A stretch of DNA of 64,000 bases, taken from the NCBI GenBank assembly GCA_029378245.1, contig JARKIF010000021.1, positions 186,001 through 250,000 on the forward strand, written 5' to 3'. A program made the position numbers and the translations under genes. Shown here piece by piece: positions 20,687-33,090 of this stretch (the first letter of the stretch is position 1; every line of letters begins with the position of its first letter). Source of the stretch: Roridomyces roridus. Taxonomy: Eukaryota; Basidiomycota; Agaricomycetes; Agaricales; Mycenaceae. The notes below the pieces were generated by a model. The model had not been told where the DNA came from and made no database searches. It saw nothing but the letters and a program-made list of their open reading frames with translations.

Positions 20687-23110
20687 TCAGTCTGTAACCA
20701 TCCTCACACGAAGTGGCAGCCCCTTCTCCTCACAGACCTTCCCATCCCTCACAACCCGCACCGAGGGTGATATGATCTGCGACAGGTTCCACACAATCTC
20801 GTTTCCCTGCGTACCCGTTGTGGAAAATTCAAATCGCCGGAGTAATGTTGTCAAGAAGATTTCTAGTTCAGGTCAGGGCAACCCCCACCAGCGGATTGTA
20901 GGACGTACTGATCTCGATTTCAGCGAACTTGTAGCCACTTGCGTTTTTGTTCAACATGTGTCTTGCCAAACAGAGATGGAGAGACTCACATACACGCCCT
21001 CTTCCCGCCCAAGAACGACATCCTGTCGCCGAAGGTCAGCCCTTGAGCCTCTTCGCACCGGAATGCTAGGTAGGTACTCACATTCCTGAATAAACCCCAG
21101 GCAGCCTCTCCTTCTCCCCTCTCCCTCGCTCTCCAACTCCAATTCCAAGCCACCTCTCAGGCTTCCAATCCGCAGCGTCTTCCCCCCATACGCATTTCAT
21201 CCGATTGGCACCTGCGATACCGAGGAAGAGTGTGGTGCCGCGTGGGATTCTCACTGCGTCCTCGGCACCGGAGGGCAGGAGGTATGGGATGATGCGTTCT
21301 TCCACGGCGCTGTCCGAGGTTAGATCTACGGGTACGATGAGGATTTGGATGGACTTACGTGCGGCGGACGAAAGGCACTGGTGGGTATCTAGTAAGTTTC
21401 GGTCACTGTCAGCATATTATATTCGTTGGAGAGGACTGAAGCGTTACTGACAAACGCAGCGTCTCTTTGATCACCGCGTCAAGCCACGGTAGCGCGTTCA
21501 TTTGCTCTACGGTCAGCCGCTCCCCTCCATCTTGCAGCTGCATCTGTTTGATTTCGGATCGAATTCGGTCTTGGACGTCGGGTCGCGTGGCGAGCATGTA
21601 GAGGATCCGCGTCAGCGCCGAGGTGGAGGTGTCTTGTGCACCGAAGATCATTACACTGTGGGCACATAGCATTCAGGGAGAGGAGAGGAGGAGGAGGAGA
21701 GGATACGCACGTCATCTGCCCCGTCAGCTCCGCATCGCTCATCTGCTCCGCGTCGCCAGCGTTCTCGTTTGCTCGTACTATTCTCCATCGGTCAACCTTA
21801 AATTTGAAAGCAAGAAGAAAGGAAATCACTGACGCAGGAGACTCGTTATATCTTTGGCTTTTCCTTTTCCTTGTCGATCTCCCCCGGCGTCGGCATCGCG
21901 CAACCCTTGCCTCGCCTTCTCCAAGATTGCTACAGCACTCGCGTGCATGACATCACTCATCTCCTTCAACCTCTGAACCGCCGGAATAGGCGTGCAATTC
22001 ACCAATAGGCGGCGTAACCATGCGGGACCGAGCCTGACGAGGAAGGGTGCGAGTTGGCGGATGAGGGAGAGTTTGAATATCGTTGGTCTGGGAAAATGGA
22101 ACTTAGCCGGAGGTTGGGATATATAACTTGATGTTCGGCGGGGAGGTACGTACATGAGCTCTCGGATGGCTTGCGTGTATGCGTTGTTGACCCGCGAATC
22201 TAGGGGGTCGAAGGAGTAGCCTAGGATGGCTTGACCGGCGGCTTCGAGCGAGGCGCGGGACTGCAGGTGTCGAGTGGTGAGTACCAAGCTGTGATTCGAT
22301 TGGTTCTGGATCTGCTCACCATCCATTCGGACATGTCCAGAACGTCTGCCGCCTGTGTTTCACGGGCTAGGACGTCCGACAACTAGGCAAGTAAGTAGAG
22401 CGTTCAGGTCGCATTGCTGAATCAAAGGATGGCTCACTCTGTCAGCGACGTCGTAAAGAGTTGGCACGAGTTCCCGGAGGTTGTTCAACGAAAAGATCGG
22501 CAGCGTCAATTTCCGTTGGCGTTTATGGAACGCTCCTAGCAAGCAAGTTAGGTGTCCATCCTCGCAGATACCGGGCGGAATCTACCCACCAGTGGTGGAA
22601 ACCAACCCAGGGCCGAAGATCACTTTGTTCGTCCTGAATCGAACCAATTTGTCACGAAATGGAGAGAAGCACTGGACCACAGCACGCACTCGACGAACAC
22701 ACCCGTCTCCTCAAATGCATCCTGCTCTTTCACGAGTATACTTTGCAGCGCACGGGGATCCGAGATGTACAGCTGCTCGTCACCGAAGAAACCGTGTACC
22801 TTGACTAGGCCGCCGTATTGAGAGACTAAGGAATGATGGAAAGGGAGGCCTTTGGCGGTGAAGAGTTGTCCCAGGTTTCCTTTGGGTGAGTCAGAAATAA
22901 TCTGAAGGCTACGGTATGGTAAGAATGCATACCTGTGAACCAGGACTCGGCCGGTGGACCGGGGATGTCGCGCAGTGGAGAGCGTGCGCGTGTGTAAGAA
23001 CGCCGAAGGAGTCTCGAGAGGGCGTAGCATAGTACGAGGAGATACAACCAGTTTCTGGGCGTGTTTGGGACTGGGATTGTGAAGTGGGAGGGAAGGGGAT
23101 TCAAGAACAT
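20687..23110 (-). CDS. Cytochrome P450 (CYP5150-like)
   Basis: Haem monooxygenase, predicted ER-anchored. The N-terminus reads MFLNPLPSHFT... with hydrophobic NWLYLLVLCYALSRLL and the hinge IPGPPAESWFTG. Next come GNLGQLF, YGGLVKVHGFFGDEQLYISDP, GPGLVST, HKRQRKLTLPIFS, a GQAILGYSFDPL block, the I-helix FGAQDTSTSALTR, the K-helix IKETLRL and WGEDAADWKPERWL. The haem exon is MSFLGGKRACI, followed after an intron by GYKFAEIEI. At least ten exons joined by 45-65 nt introns all keep frame. The order and wording of these blocks resemble the CYP5150 family of white-rot fungi. I see no disabling mutation. It is on the same strand as the next P450, with 482 bp between them. Confidence 0.8.
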
Positions 23111-23592
23111 GATGGGGAGTTCTGGGGCTGGGTCCCATTTATTTGAACGGCTCCATAAACGCGACGAGGGCGGGGCGGGAAGCCTGACGGTCGTTCGGAG
23201 TTCGGGTTGCAAATGAAAACCGAAAAATAGTACTAGTACTAGCATTGTGTGTACGACAAGCCTCTTGTTCGTATTCCGCGAAACTGATACAACATCCGCA
23301 GACTCCGTTCTTCCGATTCCCGTATGAAGAGCGGGAACGTGGGAAGGCTGTGGTTTGGCACCCGGGCCGGAGCCTGCATCACATTCGGAGATCTTGCCGC
23401 CCCGCCTCGGGAGCGGAGCGCTAGCGGGCCAGACCGTTTCCACATCCCTGGTTTGTAGATCCCGGATCATGTTTATGATGAGTCAGAGCTCAGTCATGTT
23501 TTGCGGAGCCTAATGGCCGGACGGCTCGGAGGCAAGCTGCAATTACTGATTATAATTCGAGTACAGTAGGATCAAGAAGTTGAAAAGTATCG
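23111..23592. other. Spacer between two co-oriented P450 genes
   Basis: Presumed promoter of the CYP5150-like gene and terminator of the upstream P450. No other feature is visible. Confidence 0.4.
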
Positions 23593-25581
23593 TCATTCAT
23601 TCGCAATCCTTGGCTCAAACCGAACGGCGAATGGTTTGATATGACTACATCACAGCCATTCAGCCACGTAGCCTGCTCTCGAAGAAAGGCACACGTACCT
23701 AGTATGCCCAGAAGTGAACTCGACCTCCTTCAGAAATTGCTCGGGCGATTCGGGTGAGATATCAAAGTGGTAGAGGAGAGAGGCCATGTTGAGGAGGAGC
23801 ATCGTTTCTGCCAAGTGTCTTCCTGTGTCTCGTTCAGCCTTCTGAAGCGTGTACGTGTCGGCGAAGATCTCACCTGGACACACCCGCCTTCCAAAACCCC
23901 ACGCCCACCTGTTCGGATCTTGTTGTCCTTGGTCACAGCCATGATTCCCGAGGAATCGCTCTGGATTAAACGTAAAGGGTTTCGGATACATCTCCGCATC
24001 GTGCATTATCGCCCACACGTTCGGCAACACGGTTGTGCCGGCTGGGATCCGATATCCGGCGTATGTATCTTCTTGGGAGACCGAGTGCGGTAGGGCTACA
24101 GTGTGTCAGGTGGTTCATTCACCCAAGGAAACAAAAACACCCACCGAGATTAGCCACAGGCGCGTACCTCAACACTTCTTTCAACACGGCGCCAAGATAC
24201 GAGGAATTCTTGACATCCGCGACGCTCGGAGCCGCGGATGAAACAAGCATGATCTCCTCCCGCGCGCGTTTTTGTATCGCGGGATGGAGGGCCATCAGCA
24301 TGATGAAGGATGTCGTAGCGGCGATGGTCTAGAATCACAAGTGGCCGGTCAACTTTTGGGCTATAAGGAAAACGGAAATGCAAGACGAAACGCACGGTGT
24401 CTGTAGCCCCGACGTACAACGCCGCAGCGCTCCATTTCACAACATCTTCGTCTTCATGATGTGACAGGTGTCGGGAGGTGAACGAAGGGAGGGCGGTCCC
24501 TGCTGCCTGTCAAATTCCCCGTTGTCAATTAATTGAACTGCAATTGAGAGACGACGGACACTAACCATCTGCTCTTTGACCCACTGATGCGGGACCTCTC
24601 CGAGTTCATCCAAAAGCGAACGCCATTCCGCGCCTTGCCGCTTGAAGCCGGCGCACGGCAGCCACGACGGGATGTATCTTACTACACGTGGATTGAGCGC
24701 CAAAATAAAAGGATACTGACGACGCACATATGGGGCAATAATCAACGAGCCAACGGCCTGGTTCCATGGCCCAGACTGAGATTTTGGACGATTGTTCCGC
24801 TGCGCTGTGGGCGGGTCAGTCGTCATTCCTCGTGGTATGAAAGACGCACGATATGAACGGATCACTCTCCTGTGAGATGGAGTACCCGAAAGCAATCTGA
24901 GGACGTCAGAGTCGGAAACAATTAACCTGAATACCAAATACCTTCATAATAACAGCCGCAGCGTTTCTGATTTTTCAAGTTGATTCAGTCGGCGCGGGAG
25001 GATCATTCAGCCAACCACATACCTGCGTAAATGGCGCCTCCACTCCCCCGGACGCTCCACCAACCCACGCATCAAAACGCCCACCTCTTCCTCCAGCGTC
25101 TCACTCACATCTGCGGGACTCAAGTTCAACCCACTCTTGAGCAGCCGCCGATAGAGCTTGTGCCTCGGATACGAGGCTGGAATGTTGAACACGCTGAGTC
25201 CCCGCCCGCAGATTAGGTGGTACATCTGGAGTACCGGCCTCTCAGAGTACAGTTGCGCGCGTCGGTCGAGGAGGTCAGAGACAGCGGTGTGAGTGTTGAG
25301 GATGAGGATGTGGCGGTTGTACACTCGGAAGGAGGTCATAGATCCTGAATGAGTGTGAGATGGATGAGGAGAAGGGATAGGACGTTGTTACCTCCGTAGC
25401 GTGCAGCCCACTCGGCGTATTTCTTCCAAGGTTCGGATCTTGGGAGTATTGCGGTGACACCAGAGATGAAACGACCGCGTGGGCCCGGAGGGAGGGCAAG
25501 ACGGAGTCTGAGTTTTTCATGGATTGCATAAACAGTTGTGCAGAGAAGAATCGCAGTGGGCAGACACAGGAGTAGAGACAT
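23593..25581 (-). CDS. Cytochrome P450 (CYP5144-like)
   Basis: Second P450 of the same broad type as the gene at 11379, without a visible break. The anchor is MSLLLCLPTAILLCTTVYAI and the hinge LALPPGPRGRF. Later blocks are YNRHILILNTHTAVSDLLD, IAFGYSISQESDPF, RYIPSWLPCAGFKRQ, GEVPHQWVKEQM, the I-helix VGATDTT, the K-helix LKEVLRYAPVANL, FNPERFLG and WGFGRRVCPG. A 50-nt intron inside the haem loop precedes RHLAETM. The last exon encodes SHIKPFAVRFEPRIANE before a stop at 23593. All joins keep phase. It is predicted to hydroxylate a lipophilic small molecule; the substrate is unknown. Confidence 0.8.
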
Positions 25582-26014
25582 GGATAATGCAGGGAAGCGG
25601 ACGCGGACTGAATATCGGGCGCATTATATGCCTCCAATTGATGCAGATACCGCTGGTTTCGGGAACCGGATGTGTGCGGAAACATCTGCGCTAGACGGAT
25701 CGGTTGTCGCCTCGTGGGGCCAGGCATCGGCCAAGACCTCTCGCCCGTCACACCCGACCAGGCGGGAGGCTGCCCCAAGACAGGCTGTGGAACATGTGAG
25801 ATGATCGCGGGAAAGGCTGTTTCAGCTGGCAACAGAGCGCGAGTTTCGCACCATTCTTGACTGGAGAAAAATGCCGTCGACGGATGGTGGTCAGGAGCAA
25901 GAGGTGCACCGGTGATGAGTCACCTGTTTGAATGGCACGTGCCTTCTTCGCGCGTGTATTTATTCCGACAAGCTGCGACAAACAAACAACAATTCTTTCG
26001 TCTCGACCATCATC
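25582..26014. other. Divergent promoter region
   Basis: This separates the minus-strand P450 from the plus-strand gene at 26015. A GTGTATTTATTCC element near 25955 may serve the plus-strand gene. Nothing else is recognised. Confidence 0.4.
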
Positions 26015-26720
26015 ATGTCTGCCACCAGCTTCACTCTCGCTGACCTGCCCAACCCCCACGACATGACGGACCCGGCCAACATCGCGTTCTTGCAGCAGAA
26101 GAAGGACGATGAGGGTGCTGCCCCGAAAAAAACCACGGTGCGTGACGCGTCGTGTCATGTCGCGTTCCCTGCTGACCCTCTCTCAGTCCAAGAAACGCAA
26201 ATCCGAGGAGGGTGCCTCCGGTTCCACCGCGAAGAAGGCCAAGAAGGCCGCTGCGGGTGGCGACGCCGAGCCCAAAGACCTCTTCAGCATCACCCTCCCC
26301 GGCGACGAGAACGCCGAGGTCGAGATCCTCGACAGCTGCGACGAGTTGCGACGCAAGATCAACGCCCTCCTTCGCACGGGCACCATCACCAAGGCCGCGT
26401 TCCTCCGTGACATCTCGCGTGCCGCCTACACCGACGCGCCAAACATCCAGTCCAAGCAGCTCACGGACTTTCTCAGCAAGAAGGGCGCCACGGCTGGCAG
26501 TACCAGTCGGGTCTGTTACGCGTCGTACGTGTATTTTGAGAAGAAGCGCGTGGCGGAGGGGAAGGCGAAGAGCAAGCATCGCAAGGATATGGAGGATCGG
26601 TGGGAGGGGAAGGGCGGGTTGCCTCAGCAGAGAGAGAGGGGATACTGGGTCGGGCCTGGAGACAAGGTCGTTCAGGACTCGTTGGGGTCGGTGCGTACCA
26701 TTCCTGGTGGTCGCTTCTAA
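26015..26720 (+). CDS. Lysine-rich protein, probable DUF7726 domain
   Basis: Two exons (26015-26137 and 26187-26720) encode 218 residues. A short acidic leader is followed by a basic, nuclear-localisation-like stretch (KKRKSEEG ... AKKAKKAA). A helical domain comes next (SCDELRRKINALLRTGTITKAAFLRDI...IQSKQLTDFLSKKG...VCYASYVYFEKKRV). This resembles the basidiomycete DUF7726 helical domain, so a nuclear DNA-associated role is plausible but unproven. The intron is a clean 49-nt GT-AG in phase 0. The C-terminus is Gly/Arg-rich and ends GGRF. No similarity to a characterised enzyme is seen. Confidence 0.7.
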
Positions 26721-27086
26721 TGTGTAGTGCACTTGTTGTCAAACTGTAATCCGTTCTAATCGTACTCTATCTTGGTCCTTTCTCTCGCTCCTCTGCGCTA
26801 ACTCGGTTCTGAATGTACCAGCTCATTGATCTTCGAAGGTCTTCCACTCGCCTCATCTAGTACTTACGTGCGCTGGGCAAAAACCTCTATCTTCCCGGTC
26901 GGACATTCTTGGAAGGCTGGCCCGGCTGCCTCTGACTCAACTGGATGGGCGCGCGATGAAACAACACGATCAAGATTACATTTCAACACACACTCAGAAC
27001 ACTCCTCCTACAAAACACGCATAACTGAAGTACTGAACACTAAAAATTCGCTGAACCAGAACACAAACGGGAAGCCGGAAATTTGA
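26721..27086. other. Convergent 3' region
   Basis: This separates two genes whose 3' ends face each other. I see no coding signal or strong hairpin. Confidence 0.4.
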
Positions 27087-27961
27087 TCAAGAGTGGATAA
27101 CCCTGCGTTTCGTGAGCACTTTTCTTCTTTGCATCGAAACACTAGCGCAGACGTACTCAAAGACCCAATCCAAAGTCGTAGCCGGGAGTGCAGAGTTGAC
27201 CGGCAAGGCAAGCCCACCGGATTGGCCGACGGCAATGCAGCCGTTGTTAAGGGTGGGACCGAGGGTTTGCTGGAAGCGTATTCAAGTCAGTTCAATGCCC
27301 CTTGAACCGACAAGTTGTGAATGAATCTCACAGTGATTTCAGAGAAACAAAACTCCAAAGTGGCGGCGGCGTTCTCGTTGTTCCAGACGTAGGCGCACGT
27401 TCCGAGAGTGAACTCTTCGGCGAGGCCAGGGCCGACGCTGAACAGGGCCGGGTCTATCGCAGCAGCATAAGTTCCTCTCGCTCCACAAGTACGATGAAAT
27501 GAAGGCATACCACCCGCAGCCTCAAAAACGGAGATTATAGCGCTATTGAGAGTATTGCAGTCCCCGACGGCGGGGGCTGTGCCTGCGTTGGTGATGCATG
27601 CGAAGTTGATGGTTTCTGGCAGCGAAGGACGCGTTAATTAACAAGCTTCATATCGGTCATGGCCATACCAGCGACGCAAGCGTTGATGACCTGTCTCTTG
27701 TTATGTCCGGCGTTGGCCAGCGCTGCGGGGCACGCCTTGGTGGAGACGCTGAGAACGTCCCCGGTCGGGGTGGTAAAGTTGCGCGTCTGGACGTGGACGC
27801 GCTCGCTCGCTTGGCAAGAGGCGCTGCTTTGGGCTTCGAATTCAACGGTGAGCGCGGTGACGGTGGTGAGAGTGTAGATTCTCACTGGTCTGAGGGAGTG
27901 CTGCGAGGACTGCGGTGGAGGCGAGAGCGACGATGGCCAGGAGGTTGGTTGAGAACTTCAT
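27087..27961 (-). CDS. Small secreted cysteine-rich protein
   Basis: The signal peptide is MKFSTNLLAIVALASTAVLA. The mature exons read ...QSSASCQASERV, TTPTGDVLSVSTKACPAAL, INACVAETINFACITNAG, GDCNTLNSAI, GTYAAAIDPALFSVGPG, TLGTCAYVWNN and EFCFSEIT, then QTLGPTLNNGCIAVGQ. Each intron joins in phase. About eight or nine cysteines are spread singly, with no CC pairs, so it is not a hydrophobin. The C-terminus is uncertain: either reading continues to the stop at 27087, or a GTACGT donor after WVFE removes another short intron. It is an extracellular protein of unknown function. Confidence 0.65.
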
Positions 27962-29053
27962 TTTCGCTTGAGTTGGGAGGTCTTGACTCTCTGAGCTTGT
28001 TTCAACTTGAATTCTGACGGGGTTTATGTACCTCTTTCTACCCGCTTATTCAGCACCTGGCCAGGGCCAAGACCACCCACATCGAGGATATTTGTTTCCT
28101 GTCGCTGCTTGACAGTACAACACCCGGCCTGAGTCCTGACAGTGGTGGTGCCTCCCTCTTCTTCGAATGTCGACTGGCATCACATCAAATTCTGAGCAAG
28201 TTAGAAGTAGGGACGTGAGACCGAGTTGTAACCAACCTTCATTTTGAACACGGACGACTGGATGGGTATTATATTCAGGATGGCAAAGAAATTGAACCAG
28301 GCGAAAAGATCGTTCGCTGCGTGTACAGGGTCGGGGAGCAGCGCTGCCCTTGGGAGCGATTAGGCAATCGGCGAAGGGATACCCCGGACGCCTAGAGGAG
28401 TCAGAAGCTCGAAATAGACAGGGAAATCTTCCGGATCACCGGCACCGTGACTCATTCCTTGCTTGACGGCAGACATCTGGAATGAACTGTGGCATGCATT
28501 TCGTATGCGTCTTTACAAGCTCCGGGGGAATCAAACGGAGGGAGAAAAAAAGAGATACTTAGGAGGCTTGGAGGTCGTGAAATCGCCACACTTCACTGTC
28601 GGCCGCGGAGGGAGTATGTCTCTGCGAATAAATCCAGCCCAGTTTCCGAGGAAATCTAAAAATTGGTCCGCAGCCGGCACGAGTAAGTGCTTGGAAAGCC
28701 CCAGGGAAGCATGAACTAAGCAGCGTTTCCTGCGGGCGGCCACGCAGCCAGATTGTTGTGATACACGCAGCCAATAGCAAGACCTCACCCTGTGAGCAGG
28801 GTCCTTCCATCTGTATTTTATGCCGCGGCGAGTGCCTCAGGCCTGCCTTGGGAGAGGAAGCAAGATGATCCGGGACGGACCTTCGTCGCTGTTCGATACC
28901 TTGATTGCTCGAGCTTGTCTTGAGCTTGTCTGCGATGGCTGATCGCATCAATCCTTTCTTTCACCCATACCACCATCACCTCCGCGGCACAGGCGAGTAA
29001 CGGTCTTTCCTCGCCCTGTATGCCATTCAAATGCCCTCTAAAGCGCTGAACAG
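27962..29053. other. Intergenic region
   Basis: No gene is supported on either strand. It contains the promoter of the secreted protein gene (a TACATAAA element near 28026). Confidence 0.4.
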
Positions 29054-29916
29054 ATGTCTGATCCCTTGCGAGGGCCATCCATGCCGTTGGAGCTCGAGCG
29101 GGCCATCTTCGAAGAGGTCACGTACCAGGAGCCGTTGTATGTCCCCCGGTTGATGTTGGTGGCATGGCGCGTCAAGAAGTGGCACTGATTTCTCCAGGAT
29201 CGAGCGGTATCTTTATCGCATCCTCCTGTTCGCCGGCGGCGGACGGGCGCTGCATGGCATGCACGGATACCCGTATAACGACACCGGCTTCGAGACCGCT
29301 TATGCTCGTCTTACCTCTTTGCCCACGGACCTCCTCAAGAACTCTGTCCGACATCTCCTTGTCAGGATGTGGGAAGATCAGCGGACACATTTTTTACTCG
29401 GCACCTGCTCTCTTGTCCAAAATTTGTGGGGATCCCCACCTGGTCAGCTTGAGCGTCTGGGCAGCCTCCCGTTGAGACGTCTCCACTGCAGACTCTCTGC
29501 GGTATTCAGCCCACAACCCATCGAGTCTTCACCCACCGCTTGTTCTCCCACGTGACACATCTGGAGTTTTTCGACCGTGACTTATTCCCGTCTTGGTCTG
29601 GTCTTGCCTCCATTCCGCACCTCACACATCTGACCTTTGAAGAGATAGATTTCCTCTCCGTCGTCCCGGATCTATTGCGCACATGCGCATCCCTCCGCGT
29701 CCTGGTATTCCTCGCACCCTTCTCGCCGATGCCCCGATGTGTCGCAGGAGCTCAGGCAGGATCAGCGCTTCGTTGTCATCATTGCAGTGCAGCGACTTCA
29801 TCAAGGACTGTCATATGGGGGCTCTGACGGGTGTGGATTTTTGGTCCCGCGCGGAAGATTTTGTCGGGAAGCGGAAGGCAGGAGAGGTTGATCGTCAGTC
29901 CTTTACACCCGCGTAG
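29054..29916 (+). pseudogene. Decayed gene of a basidiomycete 'LELEREIFE'-type family
   Basis: The frame opens MSDPLRGPSMPLELERAIFEEV and continues to AWRVKK. It then hits a 16-nt remnant, gcactgatttctccag, that has a branch-like CTGAT and an acceptor but no donor. It resumes with IERYLYRILLF. Downstream the frame changes near 29510 (before THRLFSHVTHLEFFDRD), near 29745 and near 29785. The family-like end (SDFIKDCHMGALTGVDFWSRAEDFVGK) is in another frame from the middle. Intact relatives are common hypothetical proteins in Agaricomycetes. Four breaks in about 860 bp make this a clear relic. Confidence 0.65.
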
Positions 29917-30502
29917 TGTTCTTCAATTGACTGGCTTCTCTAGGTTTGCAGTGTGTCATTGAGGACGATGCAAGTACACTTCTTCCGTGACGCCTATGTA
30001 CTTGGTTCCCCGTGTTGATGGCGGGGCACAATAAGGACGCTTCAGCTTCAGATATTCTTATCCGCCCTGTGGCAGGGAGGTTCAGCATGGTTTCAATTGC
30101 ATTTTATTGTAAGAAAGCCTCATCGCATGGACTCACAGTACTGCTTTACAAGTGGTCGGGCTTCAAGCTGCGGAACCTTGACTGAGATGTCCCATTCGGT
30201 GGTCCGTCCTAGCTGGTTTATGCACAAAGGGAAGTCTCCTTGTACACTTGCAGCCCAGCTCTTTTCCGTTGTCTTTGAGTCGGGTCCACGGCAGCGATCC
30301 AACTGTGATTCTGAAACAGCCACTTGTGTGGGAGTATATCTCTGGATCTTGTTCAGCTACTAGGTACGTCGCCCCGGCTCGATACTCCTTGGCTTTAAAA
30401 CACCGAACGGGAACTAAACCACAGCCGAGCAGCACAACCTCGACCGCGGCGCCACACAACTTTGTCTAATGAGCAACAGGTTGCTTAGGCTACCCAGCCA
30501 AC
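29917..30502. other. Intergenic / unresolved 3' region
   Basis: The open frames here (for example 30163-30459, minus) may be 3' untranslated sequence of the small secreted gene on the minus strand or simply non-coding. I cannot support a separate gene. Confidence 0.35.
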
Positions 30503-30835
30503 TCACCAGGAGCCACAGCAGTGGTTCGGACTCGGACCTACGAGACATGATATCAGTGAGTGACCAATACACAACCAACGAGACTTGAGAACTTACAAGG
30601 AGGCAACTGTTCCCAGGTTACTCTTTGTTCGTCACGATGCATATGAGAAAGAAAACACAAGACGTACCCCGGGACCACCCGGTGTATATGCCAGTCAGTC
30701 AGCTGCGGCGCTGACCCATAGAATAGACATACATTCGCCAACGCGCGCCTGAAGAGACGCTGGCGTGGAAACCACGGCTTGAGTCAGCGCAAGGAGAAGC
30801 ACGGCTTTTGAGAGGAGGTCGAGCTTGAAAAACAT
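30503..30835 (-). CDS. Small secreted protein, 3' structure uncertain
   Basis: A strong signal peptide (MFFKLDLLSKAVLLLALTQAVVS) begins at 30835, 48 nt below a TATAAAA box. After ASLQARVGE the frame enters introns. A cysteine-dense exon (PPC, then CPSPNHCCGSW) can be joined and ends at a TGA at 30503-30505, giving a short Cys-rich peptide. Other splice choices would extend into 30163-30459. I trust the start and secretion signal but not the end. It is an effector- or wall-peptide-like protein of unknown function. Confidence 0.45.
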
Positions 30836-30882
30836 TGGTGTTGTGGGTAATTGGTGTGCTATAGCAGGACTCGCCAACCGCC

Positions 30883-30889
30883 TTTTATA
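30883..30889 (-). promoter_or_regulatory. TATA box of small secreted gene
   Basis: TATAAAA on the minus strand, 48 nt upstream of the start codon at 30835. Confidence 0.55.
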
Positions 30890-33047
30890 CGGGTAAGCTT
30901 ACGGCTAATGCAATATAACCAGATACAAAAATGTGCTAATTCCGTGCGTGCGATCGCATTGAAAGGCAGGATTGGGTGAATCCAACCGGGTAACTGGTCA
31001 TCCCGTTCACACCTCTAAGTGAGTCGATTGTCAGATGTTGGATTGGTCTGAGGGCACCGGAGGTAGGTCAGGCGAGGCAAAAGACCACCATTTCTCCAGA
31101 CAATTCATACTTCTTGAAATCATCTCCGCGAATCCAACCGGATTATAGACCACTCCGCAAATCAACTTAAGGCTCCAAAATCTCGTCGATGCCAGTCCCT
31201 CTCCCTTGTACAAGAATCAACTGTTTTCAGGGGCAGCAGATGTTGGACGTCAGTAGCACGCAGCTGAGATTCATTCACTTGTTTACAGGGGACAAGGCCT
31301 CCTGGTCGACTGGTATTTATGCAATTTGGAGAGTGGCCATTGGCGCCCAAGAAGGAGCACCAGTGTGGTTGGATATGCGTATTGAGGGGGCAAAATATCT
31401 ATGCGACAAACCCGCAGGATATATTGTAGGTGAACGTCTGACCGAAATTAAACTCACGGGCCGCCCAGCGCTGCCGCTTTTGAATACACTGACTTCATCC
31501 TTCGTCCTAGTATGTATGTATCAGTGCACTTGAGGTTTGGCCCGCGTCCCTTTGAGTTACTACTCTTCCACCATTGGCCTGGGTGAACTGCTGATGGTGG
31601 CAACGGGAAATAGAAGATAGCTATGTATGTATACTGCAATGTTCGGCCCACAGGAACCAGATTCACGGAGGCCGTTGCTAGATCCTGTGCTCGTTCTGGT
31701 CAAACTAAGCGTCAAACTCAGAGGTGTGGAGGGCCCCGCTTCTTCAAAGCCACACCCGGTGTCCATTGAAACGCGCCATGGCCAGGGAGAACCCTCAACA
31801 ACGTGTGCCGCGTAAGCAAACAGAGGGAGCAGAATAGACCTGAATACTCACTCTCAGAACAAGCGCAACGCCATCCCGGCGGTTTCGACGAACCAAAATC
31901 GCATCATGACGGATTTGAATTACGCGGGCCGACCACAGATCAAGGCAGCTGATGGAATTACGTCACCCGAAAATTTCCCTCAGTCGAAAACTCGATTTTT
32001 CTACATACGACAAAGTACAGAAATGCCTCGAAGATTCCATCAGACAGACGCTCGACTCGCTGGCTTCCCTCCCAACGGCCCTTTCGAGCACAATGGGAGG
32101 AGAAACCAAACGTCCTCGAGACCAGCGCGGAGGCTGGTCATGTTCTCGGTTAAACGAGTGAGCGCGAAAGTCATCGAGTGGAATTGAAGGATGCGGCATT
32201 TGTAAAAATGCGAGACTCGGTCAGTTTCTATAAAAAGATCCTGATGAGTATGTATCTGAGGATTTCGACTGTCAGCGCGCGGGCTTTATAGGATTTGAGG
32301 GTGGTCCGTGCGCGGGGTGGTGCACGTGGTGCGCGCTGATTGATGCTCCGGTCTTGTAGTACCGGTGTATTCGGACTTCACAGGCAGGGTCTGCCAGTGG
32401 TCCGTCTGAGCTGACGACTTCAAACGACGAGGATCGCCCACTTACTCGGCCATTTGTTGAGCGACAAAGGTGTAGTCGCATTGTAGTCGCCATCAATGTT
32501 TGTTCGTGATGACCGATCATGGCGAATCCGGATCACCACCTCTTCCTTTTCACCACCATGGCCCTCCATGTGCAGACTCCGGGAACGACGCGGCGAACCT
32601 CCCTTTTCACGCTGAGAGGTCACCCGCTGCAACTTGATATCTGGATTCCTGAGAACGCACCGCTAGTCTACCCGTGTCACCGTGGATTGGCGGGTTGATG
32701 GACACGGCGAGGGCACGGCCAAGCGTCCGCCAAATCTGTTGACAGGCGCCCGCCTTCCTGGCTTGCGTCTGAAACCTAGGTCCCAGGTATCTCAGTTGAT
32801 TCAGTCCCCTCCGTCCTCAGTATCCGCTGCTCGACGGAAGCTCGGAAGCTCGGGTCGTTTGTACATGTCCCAGCTCCTTCTTGGTTCCTTCCCAGTATTT
32901 CGGCCCATGAAGATGCCAAGTCCCTCTTGCCGAGCCATCGCCGTGAAATACCGGCGCTCCCCGAGCCCAAGTATCAATCAAATGTGAAATGCAGGACAGA
33001 GTCGCCTCGGAAATCCCTCCGTGAGCGCGCTCGCAGAGTTATTTCCC
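30890..33047. other. Long intergenic region
   Basis: About 2.1 kb with no frame that I can join into a gene. No transposon termini or tandem repeats are recognised. Confidence 0.4.
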
Positions 33048-33054
33048 TATAAAA
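33048..33054 (+). promoter_or_regulatory. TATA box
   Basis: TATAAAA, 37 nt upstream of the start codon at 33091. This is the clearest core promoter in the window. Confidence 0.6.
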
Positions 33055-33090
33055 GCTCTAACTTGATGCCCATACCCACCAATATCAACG

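Noticed and set aside
27087..27961. Hydrophobin
   Set aside because: It is secreted with about nine cysteines, but they are all isolated. The two CC pairs and spacing required for a hydrophobin are missing.
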